Source of the DNA: Parapristionchus giblindavisi
Lineage: Eukaryota > Nematoda > Chromadorea > Rhabditida > Diplogasteridae
DNA: 64,000 nt
Assembly (NCBI GenBank): GCA_943737045.1
Contig: CALSFV010000387.1
Location: 62,001-126,000 of the forward strand
Reading direction: 5' to 3'
Shown: positions 1-10,355 of the stretch, one piece after another
How positions within the stretch are numbered: the stretch's first letter is position 1
Layout of the letters: every line of letters begins with the position of its first letter
Notes under the pieces: generated by a model
The model's input: only the letters and a program-made list of their open reading frames with translations
The model's database searches: none
What the model was told of the DNA's origin: nothing
Translations under genes and position numbers: made by a program

Positions 1-796
1 TATGATAGATGGTAGAGTCCGAGATGTAAATGATGTCTCCTTCACGTTCACATCAAGGGATGCATTGGTGTAGACAGGATGAGAATGGAATATACGAGGA
101 TATGGCAACATTGCTCCTTCACAACGAGGTATAGATTGTGGAAGAGTAGCGAATTTTGTCAATGAAGTTACATGTGATATCGGCTTATCTAGAGGTGATA
201 TACTACATGAATATAAAGAAGTATGGAACCGAACCTGGACGAGGGGATACATGGCACACTTGCGGTAATGATTTGTCATTTGCCTTCGATACAGGCACAT
301 GGTAAGGCTTACGCATCTGTGATAGAAGCAGCAATCCACTGTCAATTATACGTGATCATACCTCCTTCCTTGCTGCTGGTTTAGGAAGCCGATGAGAAAG
401 TATAGGCTTTCTTGCATCAGGAGTTTCAGCAGTAGAAACTGAATAAAAATGAAAAAAGTAGTATTTTGAACACTATCCTTTAACCTTCACTTGCACGTCT
501 TCGTTCCTGTGCCAATTCTTTCCGAATTCTTTCTACAAATTCATCGAGTGTATCATCGAATAAAGTACGAACTGAACTTTTACATATTGAAATGAACAAT
601 TATTGAAGTAATACCTGCACAGTTCGAACTGGCGGAAGTAGTGAAATGTGAGGAGTTGGCATTCTCATCCATAAATCATAAGCAAAACAACTATCTTGAT
701 GACAGTTTCCAAGTAGCGAGTAATAGTAGCGAGTAAAATAAATCTTATTGATCAGTGATGATTTTTTCTTTCGAGGTGAGACCAATTCTTTTAGCA
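1..796 (-). CDS. Unknown protein, C-terminal end cut by the window edge
   Basis: I do not recognise this gene. On the minus strand a putative start near 796 opens MLKELVSPRKKKSS, followed by an open stretch containing GNCHQDSCFAYDLWMRMP. Further exons with GT/AG borders can be read towards position 1: one gives a charged helix (FDDTLDEFVERIRKELAQE) and later ones are rich in proline, serine and basic residues. The junction after the first exon does not keep frame with the most obvious splice sites, so that exon edge is unsure. The reading frame leaves the window at position 1. It is divergent from the BTB gene at 1041, with only about 245 bp between the starts, so the two may share a promoter. 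Confidence 0.4.
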
Positions 797-1040
797 TACG
801 GTAGATTGATTCAATATAAAATCTTGTTTGTTTTCTTTTTCAATTTATTTATTTATTTATTTGTCTGTGGATAGAAACTGCTTTAGCGTCCGTCGTTTTG
901 TTTTGCTTTCAGAAGCGTACCTTAATCATATTGCACTTCGCGATTTACATATTCTCCACTAACGAATTGTGAATCAATCATATCATTGTCATTTTTCATT
1001 CATTTTGACCGCTTTCGTTCTCATTTTGCTGTCGTGTTCA

Positions 1041-3827
1041 ATGTCGGAGCGGAGTGATTCTCTAAGTTCTTTGCTCGACCGACTTGTTCGTTGTGATCTA
1101 TTCTTTACTCTAATCGATAATTCTCTTCTTTTAGTCATGCTACACAGCATGCACTTTTAGCGATAATGATGTAGAGGAACTGCTGACGTGCAAGTCTAAA
1201 CACACTGATGTAGCATCGTCGAGAAATATTGGAGATAGGGAAGTATCATCTCATGAAGCTGTGCTGCAGTATCTGACTGGAATCGAAACTCCTGCAAAGC
1301 AACTTCAATTTGAAGTATCCATCGATGGAAAAATGGTATTTATCTTGATAGATAGGTAGTGATATTATTATTTCATTCGCAGATTGAAGAAGACTTGAGT
1401 ACTTTCTCTAATGAGAACGAATGGAAATTTGCCTTCGGTATTGGCGATATCTATCTCTTGCTAAAGTTAGAGGAAAATGAGGTATGCATTATAGATTGAT
1501 TTTAATATATGCTTTTTATTTGAGGGGATTCGTAAGCTGATGTTGAATGCTGTCGGAGGTACTCCAAGTGAGTTCGCAATTACATCGCAGATGAGAGTCC
1601 ATGCTTCATTTGAGGAAGAATCAATGAAAGTACTTGATAGAGTATGTTTACTTTATTATTCATATTCCTGTAGTAATTGATGTTAAGGATGTCTTCGACT
1701 TTGGTGTATATAGTAAGACGATACAATATGAACTCGTTGGTGATATTCGATCGATCAAACTTGAATTACGATTAATAAATACGGTAGTTTAAAATTGTTT
1801 TCCTTTATTTATTGATTAATTACAGTATTATCGTCGTCATCCTACATTTGAAGAGGGTGATGTTGTATTGAAGTTTCATGATGGTTCAACTATTCGAACT
1901 TGGAAATCACTTCTCTCATTTGCATCTCCTTATATGGGTGAGAATTATCGTTCTATTCTTTGTGATAACAAGTGATCAATTAGAATATTATGTGTGACGT
2001 TGTTATATTATCTTATTTCAGCACTAAAGATGAAAAAGACCAATGATGATGATGTAGTTGATTTGTCTCCATTCGAAAAGGATCCATTCATTGAACTTCT
2101 TCTTCAATTATATCCAACTGGTCGTCCTGTATGGGCTAAGTATGTATTCATTCATTCAAACCATTCATACACTCATATACAGATTCAAAACACTCGCTCT
2201 CGCTGCTGTTTCATTTGATGCCCAGAAGATCATCGCTAAACTATCAGAACATATCTATGAATATCGAAGAGTACTGTATTCATTGAATGATTATTGATTG
2301 ATTAGATGAGTATTATAGGTACCCATATATCGTAGATTAGAAGATGCAGCTAGTCTACATCTTTATCCATCTCTTGCTGCCCTTGTTGAAGAAGCTGATA
2401 GAATGGGAGCATGGATCACGTATGATTACTGTATTTAATATCGATTGATTATATTGATTGATTACAGTATGATTCATAATGGATATGATCCAGTGAAGGC
2501 ATTGGGAGAAGAGATATATACTCATGTTGTATGTCCCGCTATTGTTAGGGTAATTACATTAGTTATTCATTATTCATAATAATAATAATAATGATAATAA
2601 TAATAATAATTTTAATAGGTCAAATTGGGTTTAGCTGATCGTCCTCATTTCCGTACATTTGATATAAAATCAGAAGATATTTTATGTGAGAAGTCATCGT
2701 CTAATCCATATAATGTGTGTATTATGTTACTTGGAACTGCTTTCTATATGAATAAGTGAGTGGAATGATATCATATCTCATGTATACTCTTATCTTATAT
2801 AGAGGAATACTCCAATCTCATGGTGGAGGCAACTTTGCTCTTGATAACAATGGTCGTCTTATTGCTACTCTATCTAAGGATGTTTATGATATGTGTAAGA
2901 ATATCAATGTACCTGTTGGAAAGGTACCGTGTCTACAGTAATAAATCAATAATGAATGATGTATTGTAGGTATTCCTTGAACTTATTCTATCACTCTATC
3001 CATATGGTCCACACGTATCAATGAATCTTATTCGACCAGCACTTGCATTTGCATCTCATCTTGGACTCAGATATGCGGTTGAACGACTTGAACAGGTATT
3101 ACTTAATATTGCTTAGATTACGGTATCAGAATGGTTGTTCATCATATAATCGATAATATAATATAATATGATTTATTGATTATATTTACAGTCGTTCATC
3201 TCGGAACCTGTCCTGAATGCAGCACAATTTATAGAACATCTTCAATTGGCTCAAACATATCGATTGCCTAATCTACTTCGATATTCAGCAATGAGAGCTG
3301 AAGGAAAGTAAGTCTATCTCATATCTATTATACTCTAATATCTAATATCTTGTTGTACTTTAGTTGTATGCATCTAATGAAAGAAGTGATTGCAAGACCT
3401 GAATTCCTCGTTCTTAGTCAACAGTGAGTACCATATACTGTATGATATCTTTGATCATTGTTTAGATATCGTCAACCAATACTTGATCGAACATGTTCTG
3501 GATGGGCTCTTGGATGGCCAATGTTGAATGATATGTAAGATTGATTGATTTAATAGAATTTATATTCATTGATTTTTATCACTCACTCTTAACGCCTTAT
3601 AGAAAGATCCATTGATTCAATCTTATAATCATTGCTACTGTTTTATTACTATGATGGTGTCGATAAATAAATAAATTTGTAGATCAGGAACAGATATGGT
3701 AGAACGTCGATTGACAAGAACATATGGAGGTCCCCCTGAACCTGAATCTGATTGTGGAACATTCCGTTCTATTCATTCTGATGAAGTATTTGAAGATATG
3801 GATGGAAGATTAACAATTGAAGGATAG
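1041..3827 (+). CDS. BTB/POZ protein, probably two BTB-like halves
   Basis: A gene of about 15 short exons with GT/AG introns. Translation starts MSERSDSLSSLLDRL and stops at TAG 3825-3827. The N-terminal third contains EWKFAFGIGDIYLLLKLEE, which resembles a degenerate MATH beta-sandwich. The middle carries a BTB-type opening (EGDVVLKFHDGSTIRTWKSL), then FIELLLQLYPTGRPVWAK, in which the YPTGRPV motif is typical of nematode MATH/BTB proteins. A second similar unit follows, with VFLELILSLYPYGPHVS and an alpha-helical BTB tail. BTB proteins usually act as Cullin-3 substrate adaptors; that role is inferred here from family. The double BTB arrangement is read by eye and could instead be a single diverged domain plus an unrelated helical tail. 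Confidence 0.7.
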
Positions 3828-4175
3828 AATATATTGATTGATATGAAGATGAATGAGTGACTATTCCTATCAAGTCAATGACGAGACCTTCTTTATTCAT
3901 CCCACCCTCTTTTTAGTATATAAAAGTTTTGTATAGCACATATGTTTTGACCATATCATTGTATTTGATTTGTGTATTGGGTTGAATATATGAAGGGAAG
4001 GGGGTGATGAGATCTCAATACTATTGAGAGAGAGTATCAATGATCTACCTATCTCGTCTACTTCTATAGATCGATTTATATTGTATCTACGGTTAGTTTG
4101 TGTCTCTTTTCTTGCCTTTTCATTTTTATACGTTGTTGTCTATATTATATCAATCGATATATGATTGATTTCAGA

Positions 4176-5027
4176 ATGAGTGATCAATCTCCTCCTCCTT
4201 CATATGAAGCAGCTATAGAGGATAAGAAACCTATTTCCAATGATCCATCTACTCAATCTATTCAACCATCTTGTCCATCTAATCAGTATCAACCTCAACC
4301 TCCATCATCAAATACTAACCAACCAGTAAGTGATCTATCTCTTATCGACCAACAACTTATCATTAAGTATTCGAATATGGCTCCAATGTATCCTGTACAA
4401 CCAATGATGATGCATCCATATTCTATTCCTATGCAATCTATTCAACCTATTCAACAACAACCTATTCCAAGTATCTTTCATACTATTCTTATTGGTTATC
4501 ATGAAGATCTATCGAAATAGAGAGTTATCTTCTCTTTTGTTTGCACTTTAAAATTGAATTTGTTAATCATTGTGTAAATTGTTGTACCTATACATAATGA
4601 ATTATGAATTTTATAGTGCCTAATATTGTCATTACGAATAATGTGAATGGATCTACTACTACTGTCGAAGGTAAATATAGATGTATTTCTATCAAATATA
4701 AATGATTGTCAGGAGGCAAGTCTGATTCTCCTTTACTTTGTCCAAAATGTCATGAAGCTATAATGGTGAAGAGAAGAAATAAATGTCTCAAGGTATGATG
4801 AAATACAGTACTGTATCTCTTACCGTATCTCATTCATTTTAGGTTACATTGGTCATTCTCATCATTATCACTTTTCCCTTTGGTATTCCATTCGCCTATT
4901 GCTTATGCTGTATTTGGCAGAAAAAGTAGGATTGATCTTTGATCTTTGATATGAATGATTATATTATAGATGTCCCAAATGCCGTCGTACAACAGGACTT
5001 CCATGTGGATTCAAGAATTGTCGATGA
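4176..5027 (+). CDS. LITAF-domain membrane protein
   Basis: The start ATG lies just after GATTTCAG, a good trans-splice acceptor. The N-terminus is proline/serine/glutamine rich and contains PPPSYE, a PPxY-type motif that binds WW domains of Nedd4-like ligases. The C-terminal LITAF (SIMPLE) domain is complete: CPKC, then a hydrophobic segment (VTLVILIIITFPFGIPFAY), then CPKC near the end. In this family the two Cys pairs bind zinc on the same side of an endosomal or lysosomal membrane and the hydrophobic part sits in-plane. There are about five exons. The first intron (about 4327-4368) is 42 bp and open, so retention would keep frame. The stop is TGA at 5025-5027. The intron before the last exon carries the (GATCTTT)n heptamer. 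Confidence 0.85.
4932..4950 (+). repeat. Intronic heptamer repeat (GATCTTT)n
   Basis: Between two and three units of a 7-bp repeat occupy much of the short last intron of the LITAF gene. The same repeat recurs in introns of many other genes in the window (see findings). Confidence 0.85.
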
Positions 5028-5478
5028 CGAATATCGATTGAATAAGTGAATGGATTGGATATTGATTGATTTTGTGATTATTGATTGGGAGTGTTCATTG
5101 TGCTTACATCCATAACATGTTAATAACTTGATATAGTTTTATTTGCATAATAAATTTTTAATAACTTGTGTATGTAATATATGATATGAATGGTCAATCC
5201 CCATTAATCTATACATATATTGTGTTACTACTGGGTTAATTTAACATGTCAGTCATTGGGGATTGATGATTATTTATTTCCATTGTCTATATACTCTTTT
5301 ATCACTTAGTGGACAGACTATTTGATATTATTTTGACTATTATTATCTATGAATGAGTGAAATAATTTATTTTACATATATCATATGTTCAACCCTATAT
5401 AAACTCCATTTGATGAGATAATTCATTGGTATCTTCAGTCTCATCGGGACATCGTCATCGTCTACACCGCTAGAAGAA
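5028..5478. other. Intergenic spacer
   Basis: An AT-rich spacer between the LITAF and GYF genes, with no open frame or repeat family that I can recognise. A TATCTTCAG-type acceptor near 5430-5440, about 40 bp before the next start codon, is a candidate trans-splice site. Confidence 0.5.
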
Positions 5479-6611
5479 ATGTTCTTCATTAAGGAAAATG
5501 AAGGATTCATCAGGTTAGAATTCTACTTTTTTTTTGAATTTCAATGAAAACAGATTGGATTTTTATTTGTGAGTATATCGGTTGATTATAGTGGTCCATA
5601 TTCCGAGGAGGAAATGCAGAAATGGTACCGAAAGGGCCATTTCTGTGGACAAACTCGAGTGAGGAAGGGGGAAACTGGACCATTCAAGCTTCTCCGTAAG
5701 TAATTTGATACTATTTAATACTTTATTTATGTTGTATTCATCTGGATATATATTGATAGATAATATGAAATGATGTATGTATTAATAGTTATTCTAATAG
5801 AGCCACTCATCCATTCCTCTCCATTCGCTCCGTTTGCTATTATGGAGAAAGGAATGGATGAAGGATCGGAGGATATAGAAAGGAAAGTATTGAAGATTAT
5901 GGAAGAAGAAGATAAAAAGGTTATCATATTTACTTCAAATAAATTCAAATAATATCTATATTCAGATTGAAAGAAAGATTGAAATGATGGAGAAGGAGAT
6001 GAAGGATGAAATGAAATATCAGAAGGTAAATTCATTCATTCATTCACTATCAAATCATATATATTTTTAGGAATGCGTAAATAGATTAGGAAGATGTATA
6101 TTGAGAATGGAGCAGGATATGAAGAAGAAGATCAAGGTGAGTTAATGTCATCTTAATTGATTAATTGATAATCATATTCAGGACTTATCATACAGAGTTC
6201 AAGCACTTGAGGAGACTGTGAAAATTCTTGACCAAGTTTGTGATCTTTGATCTTTTGATGTTTATTTTATCTTTCTTAGTCAGTCGATATCCTGACACGT
6301 GGAGGAGAAAGGACTAAGGAAATGATTGCTGACCTGGTTAGTTCATTATTTCATAATTTTTTATCAATGTGTCGTATCTTTAAATGTTACAGCATCGTAT
6401 TGAATTTAACGAATTCGACGTCAATGGAATCAGAGAGAACGAAGCAGAGATCTTCAGAAGATTCGGTATTCCACCCACTTATGGAATATTCAATGATGAT
6501 GAATATTATGATAATAATGATATTGATTATAATGATGAAGACGACGATGAGTACTTCAACAGAAGAAATGATAATGATCCCAATATTGCTCCTTACGACC
6601 CTCTCTACTAA
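5479..6611 (+). CDS. GYF-domain protein with coiled coil and acidic tail
   Basis: The start ATG 5479 opens MFFIKENEGFI. Splicing to the next exon gives SGPYSEEEMQKWYRKGHF, which fits the GYF-domain pattern (GP-[YF]-S..EM..W...G.F), so the domain is at the very N-terminus. GYF domains bind proline-rich peptides, often in mRNA regulation or spliceosome partners. Downstream exons encode glutamate/lysine-rich heptads (about residues 100-220), likely a coiled coil, and the tail is very acidic (repeated Asp/Asn/Tyr) ending in PYDPLY. There are about eight exons and roughly 300 residues. The GYF call is good; the specific orthologue is not known to me. Confidence 0.75.
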
Positions 6612-8937
6612 TCATCATGTGTATCCCAGCATTCATTATGTTTATTGTTCTCTATCTATATCATAGTGTATTTGCAAGTGTACATATAACGACACGAGTA
6701 AAAGAATAAAGATGCGATGAGGTGTGAAAAACAGTATTATTGTATGTGATGTATGCTACAGTATGATCTGATTACGATTATCTTGAGATCTACATATTAT
6801 TCACCTTAATGTTCCATATTTAAGTTCATCTTTTATACAAAAACTGTCGTTCCTTCCTGAGATACCAGCGTAATGTAAGTTTTTTTAAAGCTTATAATAA
6901 ATTCGAGTTTTGGAACTACCACAATCTGACGTTTTCCTGAATTTTTTGAGTGTTCATTGCCTAATGACGCGAAATTAGTGGCATAGCTATTTCCCGGCTT
7001 TATGTACTGTAAGTAAATTCGTCAAACTGTTTTCCGGTCGCGGGGAAGTTGTTTCGCTCTTCGCAATCTTCGTATTATTTCCGTATTTCCTGTTGTTTTG
7101 CCACTTCGTTTCGTTTATCGTTTCTCTTATCATATCGCATACTGCTCCATTGCATAGAACGGTTTACCCTTATCGTTTAGTATTGTTCATTCGATTTCCG
7201 AATGACAAATCAGTGAATGGGGATCACGTGTGTGAATATCTGTCCTTGTGATGTATATAGTATAGAGTCTCGAATGAAATAGAGTAATGTAAATGCACGA
7301 CCTTGTCCATCTCTTCTTATTCTTCCCTATGTGGACGTCCTTCATTGATAGAAGGTCGGTCACTATAAGGAAAGTAGACTTTCTCTTCTTCTCTACCCTT
7401 TCATTTTGTTGTCAGTCATAGTTGAATCTTCTTCTCCTTCCATTCGTTGTCGTTTGTGACTGTTTTCCTTGTCGTCGTAGTCGGTGACAGATTATTTATT
7501 ATTATTCCACCCCTTTTCCTCTTCCCTATCTCTTGCTATTCCTTCCTTCCACTGCCTAACTCATGAGACACTATCCAAGTATCTTTATTTTTCTCTCTCA
7601 ATCCAATCCTCTCTTATCCATTTTCTCTTTCTCTACTCTTCATTCCTTCCCTCAGTCTCTTTAGAGTCAATCAGAGCCTTCGATGAAAGTATTCACTCGT
7701 CTTATCGTGTCAACGTCTTTCTATCTCAATCATTCATCAGATATCAAAGAGTGATAAAGTCGTAACGATTGGATACAATGATAATATCGATTGACATAGT
7801 ATTTCCAACTTTGTTCTGTCACTGTCTCTCATCTCTCGTTCTCATGCACTCATTGGGAGGTTCGTGACAATTCGTACTTCTCTCCCTCTCTTCCAATATT
7901 CTGATCTCTCTTTCTTTCTTCTCTCTTCGATTTTAGTTGGAGCCTCTGATCAGATTTAGGCAATCAGAATGCTCAGGTGACTTGGACTACCTAGTTTAGG
8001 GATTCAGAGGGCTAAACTATAGTTACCTAGTAAATGATCTTTCATCTACCACAACCCTATCTACGCCCACTTATAATGCGATCTGGGCTTCTGGAGTAGT
8101 GCCCTCTCTTCTTCTCCTTCACTATATATTCTTAGTTACACGTTTCGTTTCTTTTTTTCTCTTGTCACTCTTTAAGCTCTCTCATCACTCTTTCTATCAC
8201 TTCTTATTTCCTTGTTCACACTACGAATAGCATGATCCTCTTTAGATATCATCGTCCTGTATTCTATAATACATTTTTTGATTTGTTTGGAATCGATGAA
8301 ACATATATTATCCATGATTTCATAATGATCTTGTTGTTCCTCATCGCCAATTCGTTGTATTCTCATGTAGTCATAGAAGACACAGTTGTACACAATACAA
8401 TAGAATATGCGGGAGGCTTATTTTGTCTATTTGTGTTTTATGTGACGAGAGAGATGGAAGGGGGGGGGGGTGTTGATTGTTGAAGAGAAAAGGAATAGTC
8501 GACTCGATTCATTGATGTATATTCTGACTACTATTAGGTTGATAGGAAAGAGGATGTTACTCATTTTACTTCGTAGTTTATCAGTCCTTATTTGATTGAA
8601 GCTGACGTATAGATTGATCTTTGTTGACACTTGATTCAAAGTATCAAATACTTTTCTATCAACTTAATATATGAATAAGAGAGTATGAAGATGATTGTTA
8701 TTTCGTTGATCTCTTGTTGTGAATGATTGTCTCAATGATTGAACTAATACATAGATTGATGATGATGAAGGGAGAAAGTGTTGTGACGATGTCTTATAGA
8801 AAGATCATTCACTCATCACGGGATGTCTCATGTACATAATACATCAGTTAGTAGTTCCGTCTATTCAATCTATTATTCACTCACGATTATTTTGCTCCAT
8901 TCTTTTCACCTTCATTTGATTCTCTCATTCCGATGAC
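6612..8937. other. Long non-coding stretch
   Basis: About 2.3 kb without a convincing gene. It contains pyrimidine-rich runs (7380-7700), a tract of 11 guanines at 8460-8470 and an open frame at 8232-8483. That frame reads through the G tract, has no intron signals or recognisable domain, and I do not call it a gene. Confidence 0.5.
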
Positions 8938-9084
8938 ATATTTTACACGTGTCCGTATCCGACGGACCGCCAAATTGCGGCCGCAAAATGGCGGTCCGTC
9001 GGATAGTTATCCGACGGACCGCCATTTTGCGGAATTAATATTATTTCTTATTTGGCTATTTAACCTAACAAATGCAGACTCTTT

Positions 9085-9280
9085 GATAGGCTAATTAAAT
9101 GGATCAATAGAGTAGTGCGGATACTAAGCCTAAGCAAACCGTAACTAAAGGAACTCTGCTGATTGTTAATAGTAACTGAATCGATAGACTAATTAAATGG
9201 ATCAGTGGAGTAGTGCGGATACTAAGCCTAAGCAAACCTTAACTAAAGGAACTCTGCTGAGTGCGAATAGTAATTGAATC
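9085..9280. repeat. Two 98-bp direct tandem repeats inside the MULE-like element
   Basis: Two adjacent units begin GATAG[GA]CTAATTAAATGG at 9085 and 9183 and share GTAGTGCGGATACTAAGCC. They differ at only a few bases, which points to a recent duplication. Confidence 0.85.
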
Positions 9281-9382
9281 GATATAACGTTTTTTTCGAA
9301 TGCTAAAGCTCTGAATGCTGATAAAAACAACGAAAATGAAGTTGAGGTAGTTTGTAAAAATTAGCAAAAGAACAAAGACAGT

Positions 9383-9460
9383 GATGGGATTCGAACCAGG
9401 GGGTGTTGGAATGCTAGGGTAATGCGCTCCCGGTTGAGCCGTCGAGGCAGCTGCACACTG
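9383..9460 (-). other. tRNA-like segment (pseudo-tRNA or Pol III promoter) within the element
   Basis: Read on the minus strand, this has an A-box-like CGGCTCAACCGGG with flanking GCTC/GAGC able to form a D-stem. About 38 nt later there is an exact B-box GGTTCGAATCC. T runs that could stop Pol III follow at about 9355-9375 on that strand. I could not fold a good anticodon arm or T-stem, so this is not a functional tRNA. It looks like a tRNA-derived, SINE-like insertion captured in the element. Confidence 0.65.
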
Positions 9461-9911
9461 TAAGTTGCATCTCGTAGGGTATTTTGGCGCAGCGCGTGTG
9501 TCGCCGCAAAATGGCGGTCCGTCGGATAACTATCCGACGGACCGCCATTTTGCGGCCGCAATTTGGCGGTCCGTCCGTTACGGACACCTATATTTTACAA
9601 TAATAAGCATTATCTTCTATATTAATAATATTAATATTCAATTGATTTATTCTCTTCTATCTTCTATGCTCTCATCCCTTGACCTCTAGATAAATGTGTT
9701 CAAATCGTAATCGTAAATCGTATCTTCTATCCATTCCATTCAACATCAATGATCTCGCATCCTATACGTAATATCATCATGTGAGAGATGAAAAGAGATA
9801 TAGAGTTGAAGATTCATTTGGAAGGTTTCGAAAGCACAATCTCCCTATCTCTCAATTCTCACTCTTTCTCTTTTCGTATCTAAGTTGAAATAGATGAAAT
9901 AGTATGGATGG

Positions 9912-10355
9912 GTTGTGACCAGGGTTGTGCGGAAAATATATTTCGGAAAAAATTTCGGAAAACTTTTTTTCCGGTCTAAAGTACCGGAAAAAATCCGGAA
10001 AAATCGGAAAACCCGGAAAATTTTTGTAAAACGCATTTTCTCGTGTCTCATCTAACAATTACTTTCGGAAACGATTAAAGCGAACATAGTAGTGATCAAA
10101 ACTCATGTAGCAGCAAATAAAAGATAACAATCACCCGAAAACATATGAACAAACAATGTGAAGCTTAGAATCCTTGGAGTTGAATGTTCACGTTAAGGAA
10201 CAACTATGTATATATGTACGTGATTGTTGATTATTATTTGCGCGTCATGGGTCAGAACTATGACGTGACAGATAAAAATGACTAAAAATATTATCGGAAA
10301 ATTTTCCGGTCGGAAAATTTACCGGAAAAATTTTCCGCACAACCCTGGTTGTGAC
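9912..10355. mobile_element. hAT-like MITE
   Basis: The element at 9920-10347 starts CAGGGTTGTGCGGAAAA and ends with the exact inverse. It is flanked by identical 8-bp words GTTGTGAC (9912-9919 and 10348-10355). CAGGG...CCCTG ends and an 8-bp target duplication are typical of hAT elements. It is 428 bp long with no coding capacity. The sub-terminal parts consist of repeated CGGAAAA/TTTTCCG words, possible transposase-binding sites. Confidence 0.85.

Larger units (their letters stand above)
8938..9599. mobile_element. MULE-like non-autonomous element with long compound terminal inverted repeats
   Basis: The termini at about 8948-9032 and 9503-9589 are near-perfect inverted repeats of roughly 80 bp. 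Both ends contain GGACCGCCAAATTGCGGCCG, and each arm holds an inner palindrome around CCGACGGACCGCC. The flanks carry the same 10-bp word ATATTTTACA at 8938-8947 and 9590-9599, taken as the target-site duplication. Long terminal repeats with a 9-10 bp duplication fit the Mutator (MULE) superfamily. No transposase is encoded. The interior contains a 98-bp direct tandem repeat and a tRNA-like segment. The element is GC-richer than its surroundings. Confidence 0.8.

Noticed and set aside
8232..8483. Possible small membrane protein
   Set aside because: It runs through a poly-G tract, lacks introns and start context unlike every real gene here, and has no recognisable family.
9383..9460. Functional tRNA gene
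   Set aside because: A- and B-boxes are present but the T-stem and anticodon arm do not pair, and it lies within a transposable element.
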